A stretch of DNA of 64,000 nucleotides, from assembly GCA_965204875.1 (NCBI GenBank), contig OZ242020.1, positions 1,240,001 through 1,304,000 of the forward strand. The letters run 5' to 3'. Each line of letters opens with the position of its first letter. Within the stretch, counting starts at the first letter, position 1. Below, in pieces: positions 23,001 to 30,441 of the stretch. The stretch comes from Aldehydirespirator sp965204875 (GTDB lineage: Bacteria; Actinomycetota; Acidimicrobiia; Acidimicrobiales; Aldehydirespiratoraceae). The notes below the pieces were generated by a model. It was given only the letters and a program-made list of their open reading frames with translations. It was not told the origin of the DNA and did not search any database. Position numbers and translations under genes: made by a program.

Positions 23001-25744
23001 ACAGCAGCCTGAAGCGTCGTGGCGGCAAGCCTGACCTGAAGCTCTTGAGTTGAGCGTAGCGACGCGCTCATAATCCCTAGATAGCGTTTGCGGGGTGATG
23101 CCGCCTCATCGTCGGCAGCGGCCGAACTGGCGAAGAAGGATTGACCCTCCTCCAGTCCATGCGGAGGAAACAAGGCCACGCGATCCCGGCCGAAGAGTCC
23201 CCTCACCTGCTCCCTATAGCGCCGAACCGTCGCCGTCGCCGCGATGATCTTCGGTGGAATGGCTGGCGAACGGCGTCGATCCGTGCAGAGCTCTTCGACG
23301 ACAGGCTCATAGATCCCGAATATCGAACCCAGTGGCCCGGAAATGGCATGCATTTCATCCTGAACGATCAGACTCGGTGGCGATACATCTCTCCCGCCTT
23401 GCGCCCCTAGGCCGAAAAGGCTACGTGCCTCGAGCTTCCATGCCAAATTCGCGAACTTGTCCACCGTTCCGATGACAATCGAAGGTCGCGTCTCGTAGGT
23501 GTCCTCGTCCACGACGTGAACGGGTAACGTCTCACGTCCACCGAAGCGGCATTCTCTGTCGGCACAACGAAACAAAACCCTATCGCCGTCCGTTTCGTAC
23601 CCGATGACCTCTTGGCCCGGACCGTCTCGCGATGTCGCACCGAGTGGGCCCATCTGGGCAGCGCACCATGGACACCGTAGCAGCACGAACTTGTTTCCAG
23701 CTCGCGCATCACCCTTCAACTTCTTTAGTTCATAGCAAGCTTCGCTCCAGGTGTTCGGCGTATTGGCTTTCCCGACCCAAAGTCCGATTCCGAAAGGACT
23801 CTTGCCAAGTTTCTTGGGGTCTTCGGAGCGGATGTCCTCAAGCGCGCATATTAGGGCGGCCGCCCGCTGAAACTGCTGAGCCGTAAGCAGTCTGAGCGTG
23901 TAACGCATTATCGTATCCGTGCCCGAATCGCTCGGGTTGCGACGGCGGCGTGCCAGCAGGCTGACTGCACAAGCACCCAAGTAGGCTTCTGTCTTGCCGC
24001 CGCCAGTCGGAAAGAAGATCAAGTCGACCAGCGACCTGTGTTCGTCTTCCCGATACACCAGCTCAGGCAAGGTGGCGAGGATGAAGGCGATCTGAAACGG
24101 ACGCCATTGCCCTCGGCCGGGCGGAACGCGAAACGGAGGGTGAGGCCCCTCAGGATGCCAGATGCCATTTACTTGACGTTTCGCTTTCCTGGTTTCGAAT
24201 CCGGAGCGCACCTGCTGGCGAAGCATCGCCAAGTTCGCTCGGCGAAAAGCGAAGTTGGCGACCGTGCCGGTGTCGCGAGCCAAATCCCAGCCGTTCCGCA
24301 TCCTGCTCAAGGCATGTCGACAATCTTGCATGTGCCGGGTGGCTGCCTCTTGAAATTTCTCCGGCAACTCAAAGATCTCCTGATCTCTGTCCTCGATCCA
24401 CTTCTCGTACTGTAAGAGAATTGTCTCAACTTGTTCATTTCCCTCAGCGCTTCCGTTGGCCAGAGCCTCCATACTGGCGGTAAGTCGTTTCCGGTTTCCG
24501 TCATGATCCGTTACATGTAGATCCGGCGACGGGGTAGCTACTTCGTGCGCTGGCAGTGCGACAGCGGCGACCCACGTGATGGGATCGCCAACGGCTGAAC
24601 GTTGCCAGTCAGCAGCACAGCCGTGACCGATCGCGTAGGTACGCATGTTCCGGTAGAGCAGGTCAATAGACTGCTGTTCCTCGTCTGAACTCGGAAGTTG
24701 GACCTCAGGATAGGGATCGATAGCGGCACCGTCTCGAGCGTGTACCGTGAACCCCATCTGGAACAGCGCACTGCCTGAGTCGGGCTTTGGGTTCTGATTG
24801 GTGACTACGATTGTCACTAGGTGCGAGCCGAAGTTGCGCCGGACGCGGTCTGCGTCGCTGTTGTCTATGCGCGAGTTTCGCGTGTTTGCCGCTATGCCTA
24901 GTTCCAGACATCGGGCAAGCGTATCTTGTTCGTCAAGATCGAGTTCTTGCGCGAGATCGTGAACACGGATCTTGGATAAGCCGCCGCGCACACGACTGGT
25001 TTCGGCGTTCGTCGGCGCCGGCCGACAATACACTTCTATCAGTGGCAGCTCGAATGACCGCGGCTTCGGCGCGACAAGGCGTTCGGAAATGTCCTTCACT
25101 CGTTTCTTGGTGCGGGGACCCAGACGAATCACGTTAGCGGAGATCGCGCCGATCAGCTCGAAAGGTCTTCGCATCCACCACTTCCGCGGCTTGCTGTGGC
25201 CAAAGATATCAACTTCAAATGGATCATAGTAGGAACCCTGAACCCTGACCTGAAGTGAAGCGGTCTCCGGAACTCGGCACTTTAGCGAGATCGCCATAGC
25301 TGATGGCTTGAACTTGTGGGCATCGGCCAGATCAAAGTCATCTGCATAATCATCTCTATCAGCCAGATATTTCTGCGCGAGATTTTCGGAAGCCTCGATC
25401 TCTGGCGCATCGACGGCAAGGGTTAGGGTTTCCTGGTCAGAGGTGTGCGTCGGGTCTTCCGGCTCGATTACGTCCTGAGGTTCGACATCGGTTCGCTGCC
25501 TGGTGTCCGGCTGACCGTGCAGCACGCCGATCCCGTAACGGTCGAGCGGCGTTGATGTTGTAAGGATCTCCTCGCCGGTCTCCGCGTCGTGGAACCGTCC
25601 GTAGCTGTCCTCGCGTGACTTGAACTTGACGGTGCCTTTGGATATGTCGAGCGGTTCCCCGAGTCGTTCGCCTCGTCCGAGGGGCCCGAACAGTTCGCGC
25701 CGAACGGCCTCCTCAACAATGTTCCTGGCTTCCTCGCCGCTCAT
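20066..25744 (-). CDS. Giant helicase-DUF1998 protein, DrmA-DrmB-like fusion with IF2_N-like module
   Basis: 1892 residues. A novel N-terminal region (1-250) is followed by an IF2_N-like helical module (255-305, SKIRVHDLAQELDLDEQDTL...). The superfamily 2 helicase core has FFPTGGGKTEAYLG (577-590), a two-pair Cys zinc ribbon inserted at 691-732 (CPWC...CADREC), DEMH box (796-799), AATATV (835-840) and motif VI QYIQVSGRVGRRG (1037-1049). The C-terminal part has further Cys pairs (YCVYCKG; VMCSLGHLDDF..WVH; VKCDGC) and a DUF1998 end with LVHTLGHLL and CNLAACHGCALVPETSCE. This order matches DISARM DrmA then DrmB joined in one chain; MrfA-like or DruE-like helicases are alternatives. No methylase or DrmC phospholipase is adjacent. 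Third codon positions are richer in A/T than in its neighbours, suggesting transfer. Confidence 0.75.
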   Translation of the reverse strand: MSGEEARNIVEEAVRRELFGPLGRGERLGEPLDISKGTVKFKSREDSYGRFHDAETGEEILTTSTPLDRYGIGVLHGQPDTRQRTDVEPQDVIEPEDPTHTSDQETLTLAVDAPEIEASENLAQKYLADRDDYADDFDLADAHKFKPSAMAISLKCRVPETASLQVRVQGSYYDPFEVDIFGHSKPRKWWMRRPFELIGAISANVIRLGPRTKKRVKDISERLVAPKPRSFELPLIEVYCRPAPTNAETSRVRGGLSKIRVHDLAQELDLDEQDTLARCLELGIAANTRNSRIDNSDADRVRRNFGSHLVTIVVTNQNPKPDSGSALFQMGFTVHARDGAAIDPYPEVQLPSSDEEQQSIDLLYRNMRTYAIGHGCAADWQRSAVGDPITWVAAVALPAHEVATPSPDLHVTDHDGNRKRLTASMEALANGSAEGNEQVETILLQYEKWIEDRDQEIFELPEKFQEAATRHMQDCRHALSRMRNGWDLARDTGTVANFAFRRANLAMLRQQVRSGFETRKAKRQVNGIWHPEGPHPPFRVPPGRGQWRPFQIAFILATLPELVYREDEHRSLVDLIFFPTGGGKTEAYLGACAVSLLARRRRNPSDSGTDTIMRYTLRLLTAQQFQRAAALICALEDIRSEDPKKLGKSPFGIGLWVGKANTPNTWSEACYELKKLKGDARAGNKFVLLRCPWCAAQMGPLGATSRDGPGQEVIGYETDGDRVLFRCADRECRFGGRETLPVHVVDEDTYETRPSIVIGTVDKFANLAWKLEARSLFGLGAQGGRDVSPPSLIVQDEMHAISGPLGSIFGIYEPVVEELCTDRRRSPAIPPKIIAATATVRRYREQVRGLFGRDRVALFPPHGLEEGQSFFASSAAADDEAASPRKRYLGIMSASLRSTQELQVRLAATTLQAAVEIPPADRDGYWTNLNFFNSLRHLGNTRSLLEFDVGNYLRGMRDRDNVDPRWPRRIRELTSRLRSDKIPLAIKELEEKYAVDAGSDQLACLDICLASNIIELGVDVDRLGLMTIAGQPKTISQYIQVSGRVGRRGDVPGLVLTIYRAANPRDRSHYERFRTDHQALYSQVEPTSVTPFAAPVLRRALHAVAISYVRQTAPDKLPDPFPEAEFSQAISLLSARAEVVDSEELPRLDHWAKLRAMEWTGAAPYREWKPKKDDRGHVLPGLMRFPKEFPALREKAVLWDVPGSMRNVDAECRLEIRSSGQGWLNKRRESDDQKHQIVGSVRQAHLITPWGSGAMSNMVDGTSLITAGLDHWYEVKDKDTVEPEEYTVNDPRLESRLGVSHFRLPPDYRTSLSKDEDEMNVGLTVPALRFPRWHYCVYCKGLKRARLLDAYSVKCDDETHAMAKTKPSMFQVQWVVMCSLGHLDDFSFREWVHRDAAPDCKGDLRLFSRGGGSPDRQIVKCDGCESERSLANITKAGADLASDGQQSTYLTDELTDAADEPYCCTGARPWLNQPGGRPGKGCQQSIRAAQRSASHVYFPLVESSILLPPEEGVAGKPLQDLCRSADVRPLMRVGHRKFVDAASVADFVKEFREELRIGVPERGDEIGKVADSEWIEAFRERLWEGDGAATPTYRTAAEGLTPTDVWRYPEYRSIRDRPQSDELSAAPQDVDGELADSVSRVLSVDDLTETRALRGFTRVRHGEPGISDGKDMLRRRSLPHDEDWLPAYVVRGEGIYLELEPSKLAGWEKQPEVVRRASAMRRNWRSAQQEPSSPRVLCEISPREVLVHTLGHLLINELVYTCGYSSASLRERLYVSDVDGREMAGLLIYTAAGDSDGTMGGLVRMARPDNLRAVFEAALSKARWCSTDPVCMEVGEKGQGPESCNLAACHGCALVPETSCEEFNRFLDRGLVVGTLEDPGLGYFSKFLDAVR

Positions 25745-25765
25745 CGTGCCGCTTCCGATGCCACC

Positions 25766-26491
25766 CTAGAACGTGTTGCGGCGGGTGAGCCAGGCTTCGA
25801 AGTCGCTGCGGTGCCCTTCGGTCAGGGGGTACACACCGTCCACTGGATGACCGGCTGACACCTGCTCCAGCGCCCACTGCTCGCGCAGCTCCACGTCGTA
25901 GGCGTGCTCAGCCACCTCGTGCGCGATGCGGGCCGGGATCACTGCGACGCCCTCGCCGTCGCCGACCACGATGTCACCGGGAAACACCGTCACCCCGGCG
26001 CACACGATGGGCAGCTGGCGATCCAGCGCGGTGTGCTCACGCCCGAACGTGGCCCCGTGCGAGGCTGCGTGGTACACGGGCAGGTCGATCTCAGCGATGC
26101 CGGGCGTGTCCCTGAGCGCGCCGTCGGTCACCACCCCGGCAGCTCCTCGCATCTTCACCCGCGTCGCGTATATGTCGCCGATGGTGCCCGCGTGGGGCTC
26201 GCCCCGTGCCTCCATGACCAGCACATCCTCAAGCTCGACAGACTCGATGCTGACACGCTGCGCGTTGACGCTCACCCGACTCTCGTACTCGGGACACTTG
26301 GGCACGTAGCGCAGCGTGTGCGCGTAGCCGAGCATCCGCTGGCCTGCCTTGACCGGCTTGAGCCCCCCGAGGAACGCGTTGCGGATGCCCCGACCGTGCA
26401 AGCTCCCTGCGATCGTTGCGGTCGACACGCGGCCGAGCATCCGCCGGAGATCGTCGGTCAGCTCCACCGGGCGCAGGGGATTATCGGCCAT
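25766..26491 (-). CDS. RraA-family protein (class II aldolase / RNase-regulator-like fold)
   Basis: About 241 residues from ATG 26491 (AGGG 7 nt upstream); the frame opens further up at 26590. The family core is clear: VSTATIAGSLHGRGIRNAFL, then RGAAGVVTDGALRDTPGIAEIDLPVY, where the GxxxD and R...D pattern forms the metal/oxaloacetate site of HMG/CHA aldolases, and GDIVVGDGEGVAVIP. Members are pyruvate-type aldolases or RNase E regulators; bacterial catabolic loci usually encode aldolases. It may form an operon with the RidA-like gene upstream (26823-27218), separated by 331 bp containing three 20-bp repeats. Confidence 0.85.
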   Translation of the reverse strand: MADNPLRPVELTDDLRRMLGRVSTATIAGSLHGRGIRNAFLGGLKPVKAGQRMLGYAHTLRYVPKCPEYESRVSVNAQRVSIESVELEDVLVMEARGEPHAGTIGDIYATRVKMRGAAGVVTDGALRDTPGIAEIDLPVYHAASHGATFGREHTALDRQLPIVCAGVTVFPGDIVVGDGEGVAVIPARIAHEVAEHAYDVELREQWALEQVSAGHPVDGVYPLTEGHRSDFEAWLTRRNTF

Positions 26492-26770
26492 CACGTGGCC
26501 CTGGCTGAAACCACGCCGAAGGCTGCGCTCACCGTCAACCCCGTTGCTGTGATCCGGAACAACACTGCGGACCTCCATCCCTCCCAGCACACCGACGCTA
26601 TCAGCCTCCGTAGGGGTCTGAGCGTGTCAGCTGGCAGTTGGCGTCGGCCGGGCTAGCTCCAACTCGCCCGAGAACGTCGGTGGCCCGCTGCTAACAGTCC
26701 ACAGGACCCGGCCTCAAGAGAGATCGTCAGCCAACTCGAGGCCCCGAGCAAGTCCTCCGTCATGAACCCC

Positions 26771-26830
26771 TACAATAGCGCACTACTCTTTACAATAGCG
26801 CACTACACCCTACATTAGCGCATTACGGCC
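26771..26830. repeat. Three tandem 20-bp repeats (iteron-like)
   Basis: Copies at 26771-26790, 26791-26810 and 26811-26830 share TACAATAGCGCACTAC (third copy TACATTAGCGCATTAC). The period is exactly 20 bp, about two helical turns. The third copy contains the TAA stop of the leftward RidA-like gene. The rest of the 331-bp gap 26492-26822 holds nothing else I recognise. Confidence 0.9.
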
Positions 26831-27218
26831 CGGTCACGTAGGCGGTGAAGACGCAGGCCACCTCGGCGGTGCCCGGTGCCGGGCTGTGCATGGTGTGGCG
26901 GGCAGGGCGTGATCCGGGGTTGGGGAACACCTCGAGCCACCTGCGGTTCAGCGCTTGCCGTGTCCGGCCGGGATCCTCGGTGAAGAAGGTGACCTTGGCC
27001 ACGTCGGCCCAGCCCGCCCCGGCTGCTTCGAGTATGTCGCCCATGTGCGTGAAGAGATTGTCGACCTGGGCACCGAGCGCGGCGGGCACGTCACGGGTGC
27101 CCGGGTCGTACGGCGTGATGATGCTCGACTCGATCAACGGCCCGATCCGAGCAGCCACCGGGATGGGGGTGACGTGTCCCAGCGTCGGAATCTCAATCGA
27201 GGTTCGACCCCGATCCAT
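26823..27218 (-). CDS. RidA-like protein
   Basis: 131 residues; ATG 27218 with GGAGG just upstream. RidA-fold segments are in order: VAARIGPLIESSIITPYDPGT, the helix AALGAQVDNLFTHMGDILEAAGAGWADVAKVTFF, and the RPARHTMHSPAPGTAEVACVFTAYV end with the family Arg. Members deaminate imines or act in ring-cleavage catabolism. It is upstream of the RraA-like gene on the same strand. Its stop codon lies inside a 20-bp repeat array. The 266 bp upstream (27219-27484) hold only the divergent VapBC regulatory region. Confidence 0.8.
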   Translation of the reverse strand: MDRGRTSIEIPTLGHVTPIPVAARIGPLIESSIITPYDPGTRDVPAALGAQVDNLFTHMGDILEAAGAGWADVAKVTFFTEDPGRTRQALNRRWLEVFPNPGSRPARHTMHSPAPGTAEVACVFTAYVTGP

Positions 27219-27425
27219 ATTCCTCCAAGTTTCTCAGTGCCATAGGGCTTCCTAGCGCTAAGGTCAGCACGGAGCCTAGGCAGCTACGATGTGACTGGCA
27301 CGGTGTCGGTATGGCTTTCGACAGGCAGCGGCCCGAGCGGTGTGGCCGTGCCACGCCGCCAACCTCCCGGCAGGATCGCTCGTGGCCGACTTCGCCGTAA
27401 TCGGTGCCAAGCAACGCCGCAGAAT

Positions 27426-27448
27426 GATCTAGTACGATCTAGTCTAGT
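27426..27448. promoter_or_regulatory. Direct-repeat operator upstream of toxin-antitoxin genes
   Basis: GATCTAGT occurs at 27426 and 27436, one helical turn apart, and a further CTAGT follows at 27444. It lies about 37 bp before the antitoxin ATG, where autorepressor sites of such operons are usually found. An AGGAGG ribosome site sits 5 nt before ATG 27485. Confidence 0.5.
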
Positions 27449-27484
27449 CCATGTGGGTGCGCACGAGAGTCTCTAGGAGGCAAC

Positions 27485-27775
27485 ATGGCTGTACATGATC
27501 CGATCAAACCGTATCCGGTGTGGACGGTGGCGGAGGCTAAAGCACGCTTATCGCAGGTGTTGCGCCGTGCCGAGGAAGAGGGCCCGCAACGGATCGGCAC
27601 CCGCAGAAGGTTCGTTGTTGTCCCCGAGCACGTGTGGGAAGCCAGAGAGCCAGCGCCGCGCTCGCTCGGCCGCTGGCTGGTTGAGAACATGCCGCGGGGA
27701 TACGACCTCGAACTTCCCGCACGACACTCAGCGCGCGAGATACCGTGGCTGGACCGCTCCGGCGAGGAGGCATGA
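27485..27775 (+). CDS. Phd/YefM-type antitoxin
   Basis: 96 residues. The N-terminus (WTVAEAKARLSQVLRRAEEEGPQRI, then RRRFVVVP) is the Phd/YefM dimerisation and DNA-binding fold; the C-terminal tail (LGRWLVENMPRGYDLELPARHS) is the part expected to wrap the toxin. ATG follows AGGAGGCAAC. Its TGA overlaps the ATG of the PIN-domain toxin gene (ATGA), giving coupled translation. It likely represses its own promoter at the GATCTAGT repeats. Confidence 0.85.
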   Translation: MAVHDPIKPYPVWTVAEAKARLSQVLRRAEEEGPQRIGTRRRFVVVPEHVWEAREPAPRSLGRWLVENMPRGYDLELPARHSAREIPWLDRSGEEA

Positions 27776-28185
27776 GCGGGATCCTTCTGGACACCAATGT
27801 CGTGTCCGAGACGTTCCGGCCCGAACCCGACACGAAGGTACTGGCCTTCCTGTGGACAGAACCGGATCTCTGGCTGTCGGTGATCGTCCTTCACGAGTTG
27901 GAGTACGGTATGCGAGCGCTGCCCACCGGCCACCGCCGAGACCACATCGCAGTAGCGATCAGATCGTTTGCCGAGCACTACACGGGCCGCGTTCTGTCCC
28001 TGGGCCGCAATGAGGCTGAGAGTGCCGCGAGGTTGCGAGCCACTGCTCGCGCAGCCGGACGCGTCCTCGACCTCGGTGATGCGCTGATCGCAGCAACCGC
28101 AGCCACGCACGGTCACGCACTGGCAACTAGGAACACCAGCGACTTCCAGGGACTCGACCTTGAAGTCATCAACCCCTGGAAGTAG
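27772..28185 (+). CDS. VapC/FitB-type PIN-domain toxin
   Basis: 137 residues. The acidic PIN residues are visible: LLDTNVVSETFRPEP (first Asp), VIVLHELEYGM (Glu), VLDLGDALIAATAA (Asp), then ATRNTSDFQGL. VapC proteins are Mg-dependent RNases, often cutting tRNA anticodon loops. Starts in a 4-bp overlap with the Phd-type antitoxin gene. The toxin looks intact. Confidence 0.88.
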   Translation: MSGILLDTNVVSETFRPEPDTKVLAFLWTEPDLWLSVIVLHELEYGMRALPTGHRRDHIAVAIRSFAEHYTGRVLSLGRNEAESAARLRATARAAGRVLDLGDALIAATAATHGHALATRNTSDFQGLDLEVINPWK

Positions 28186-28226
28186 CGCTGACGTTGTGAC
28201 GTCTGGCGGTTGCCCGAGCTGGCGAG

Positions 28227-29399
28227 CTAGTTGCCGCCCTCGGTGATCTCTACCTCGCGGCGGCTGAAGTCCAGGCCGTTCACGTCGTGGCCCGCAGCCG
28301 TGAGGTTGGCGACCGCCTCGGAAGCTATGTCGGTGCGGAACGCCCCGGCGTCGGGAGCGGCGGCCAGGATCCCCTGAGAGGTGGCCACATCGATGGTCTG
28401 GTCATACAGCGCCTGATCCATCACGCCTACACCTCCGGGCGAGGGCCAGATGAGGGCGTTGATCTCGTTCAACATCCACGCCTGATGCGCCGGACCGCCG
28501 AAGGGCGGCGCGGCGGCCACGACGATGTCCACGCACTCCTGGAAATTGTCCCGGCAGTGGATCCAGCCGCGCAGCGATGCCTCCACGAAACGCACCGCGA
28601 CATCGCGGTATGCCGGGTCGTCCTCGAGCCGGTCGGCGTCAGCCCAGATGGCGTCCTGCAGCATCGCCGTGCCCACGTCGTTCCAGTCGATGGTACTGAG
28701 TTCCTCGGGCTGGAAAAGCTCGCCCGTCTCGGGGTTGACGGTCTCAAGCATCATCGCGTACTCGTTGTAGGTCATCGCCTGGGCCGCGTCGACGTCACCG
28801 TTGATGAGCGCGGTCATGTTGAAGTCCTGCTGCACCAGCGTCACATCGGTCTGCGGGTCGAGACCCACGCTGTTGAGGCCGGCGAACAACTCGAACTCAT
28901 TGCCGAAGCCCCAGTTGCCGACCTTCTTGCCCGCGAGGTCGGCCGGCCCGTCGATGCCGGCATCGGCGAAGGACACCTGCAGGGTGCCGCTGCGCTGGAA
29001 CACCTGGGCGATGTTGGTGATGTTCAAGCCCTCCTCGCGGGGCACCAGCCCGCGCGGCACCCACGAGATGGCGAACTCGGCGCCACCCGAGTCGAGCACC
29101 GTTGCCGGCACGATGTCCACGCCGCCGTCGATGATGGTCACATCCAAGCCGACGTCGCTGTAGAAGCCGAGATCGCGAGCAGCGAAGTAGCCCGCGAACT
29201 GCGACTGCGGCACCCACTGGAGCTGCAGCGACACCTCCTCAAGCTCCATCTCCGTCGCCGGTGGCTGCTCCTCCGGTGCCGGTGCCGGCTCAGCCTCATC
29301 GCTGTCGTCGCCGCTGCAGGCGGCCGCAACGACGAACAGGGCAAGGAGCATGGCGAGCACGCTCCAGAGCCTTGCTGTGCGGGTGTTTCTTGCAATCAT
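28227..29399 (-). CDS. NMT1/THI5-like substrate-binding lipoprotein
   Basis: 390 residues; ATG 29399 with AGGAGGGA nearby. Lipobox FVVAAACSGDD, then an acidic spacer, then the NMT1 domain: LQLQWVPQSQFAGYFAARDLGFYSDVGLDVTI and AGKKVGNWGFGNEFELFAGLNSVG, as in ThiY/RibY-type proteins that bind thiamine precursor, riboflavin or pyrimidine-like ligands. Last gene of an operon read leftward from 34636 with two permeases and one ATPase. The neighbouring F420-type oxidoreductase and beta-ureidopropionase-like gene make a pyrimidine-type ligand plausible; this is inference. Confidence 0.85.
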   Translation of the reverse strand: MIARNTRTARLWSVLAMLLALFVVAAACSGDDSDEAEPAPAPEEQPPATEMELEEVSLQLQWVPQSQFAGYFAARDLGFYSDVGLDVTIIDGGVDIVPATVLDSGGAEFAISWVPRGLVPREEGLNITNIAQVFQRSGTLQVSFADAGIDGPADLAGKKVGNWGFGNEFELFAGLNSVGLDPQTDVTLVQQDFNMTALINGDVDAAQAMTYNEYAMMLETVNPETGELFQPEELSTIDWNDVGTAMLQDAIWADADRLEDDPAYRDVAVRFVEASLRGWIHCRDNFQECVDIVVAAAPPFGGPAHQAWMLNEINALIWPSPGGVGVMDQALYDQTIDVATSQGILAAAPDAGAFRTDIASEAVANLTAAGHDVNGLDFSRREVEITEGGN

Positions 29400-29500
29400 G
29401 GTTCCCTCCTGGGTTGTTGATCGATCCTATTGCCTGCTTGTGTGCCTTGTCGCGAGTGATGTCGGTGCCGTTGCTTCGCAGACGTTGTGGCCGCTGCCGG

Positions 29501-30283
29501 TCACGTGGCGGCACCCTGGGCGCGGATCAGCGAGTGCCAGGGCATGGCCACACGCTCGATCACCGTGACGGCGATGTATAGCACGGCTCCGATGGCCGAA
29601 CCGGCGAGCACCGCAGCCCACGCATCGTCGTAGCGGGTTAGTCCCGCCGACTGCGTGATCATCGGGCCCAGGGCGTCCTGCCGCCCACCGAAGTACTCGG
29701 CGACGATCGCGGCGATCACGGCCAGCGACGTAGCCAGCCTCAAAGCGGTGAAGAAGAACGGCATGGCGTTGGGGATCCGCACCTCGCGGGTGATGCGGGA
29801 CCGGCCGGCCGCATAGGACTCCATCAACTCGATCTGGCTCCGGTCCACTCCGATGAGGCCCCTGGTCGTGTTGATGAAGATGGGAAAGAACACGAGCGCG
29901 ATCACGATGGCCTGGTTCGAGCGGGGCGAGGTGAGGCCGAACCAGTTGTTGAAGATCGGGGCCAGGGCGATGATCGGCACCGCGTTGACAGCGACGGCGA
30001 GGGGCGTGATCGTCTCGTTGGCGGTACGGAATCGAGTCACCAGCAGAGCCGCCGCGACGCCGAGCACGACGCCCGCCACCAGCCCGGACACCACCACGAA
30101 ACCGGTGATGCGAGCGCCTCGAAACACCGCGTCCCAGTTGTCGATCAGCGCGCCGAGGATCTCGCTGGGCGCCGGCAGCACGAACCCGTCGGGGTCGAGC
30201 AGTGCCAGCGCACCCTCCCACAGACCACCGATCACAACCCCGGCGACCATCGGAGCGGCCAGCCCGCTCAGCCTGCCCATCAT
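29501..30283 (-). CDS. ABC transporter permease (first of two) of NMT1-type importer
   Basis: About 260 residues if begun at ATG 30283 or 30280 (MGRLSGLAAPMVAG); the frame is open to 30319. About six spans, with coupling loop LMESYAAGRSRITREVRIPNAMPFFFTALR. The 30283/30280 start is preferred because the stop of the upstream bridging frame overlaps it and because the repeat units in that frame copy exactly this N-terminus (SRLCGKAA, SRLGGVAA, GRLSGLAA). It pairs with the second permease at 31238-32140. Confidence 0.82.
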   Translation of the reverse strand: MMGRLSGLAAPMVAGVVIGGLWEGALALLDPDGFVLPAPSEILGALIDNWDAVFRGARITGFVVVSGLVAGVVLGVAAALLVTRFRTANETITPLAVAVNAVPIIALAPIFNNWFGLTSPRSNQAIVIALVFFPIFINTTRGLIGVDRSQIELMESYAAGRSRITREVRIPNAMPFFFTALRLATSLAVIAAIVAEYFGGRQDALGPMITQSAGLTRYDDAWAAVLAGSAIGAVLYIAVTVIERVAMPWHSLIRAQGAAT

Positions 30284-30441
30284 CCCGGCAGTCTCCGCGA
30301 CCGCCGACGCCGCCGGCATCGTCCCAGGGTGAAGACAGCAGCCGCTACACCGCCCAGCCTGCTCACCCCTCCACCTACATGCTCCGCGAGTTCCGCAGGG
30401 GCGGCTTCACGGAGAGCGGCCTTACCGCACAGCCTGCTCAT
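30280..30441 (-). other. Bridging mini-ORF (53 codons, two repeat units) between ATPase and permease genes
   Basis: ATG 30441 overlaps the ATPase TGA (ATGA); the stop at 30280-30282 overlaps the permease ATG (TGATG). The frame holds two copies, 75 bp apart, of the permease start: MSRLCGKAALREAAPAEL and VSRLGGVAAAVFTLGR, against MGRLSGLAAPM in the permease itself. Not known to be translated. Confidence 0.45.

Noticed and set aside
20066..25744. Complete DISARM locus
   Set aside because: No methylase, DrmC phospholipase or other partner gene is found on either side; only the fused helicase-DUF1998 gene can be supported.
26771..26830. Possible minimal CRISPR array
   Set aside because: Three head-to-tail copies with no spacers and no cas genes nearby; an iteron-like array fits better.
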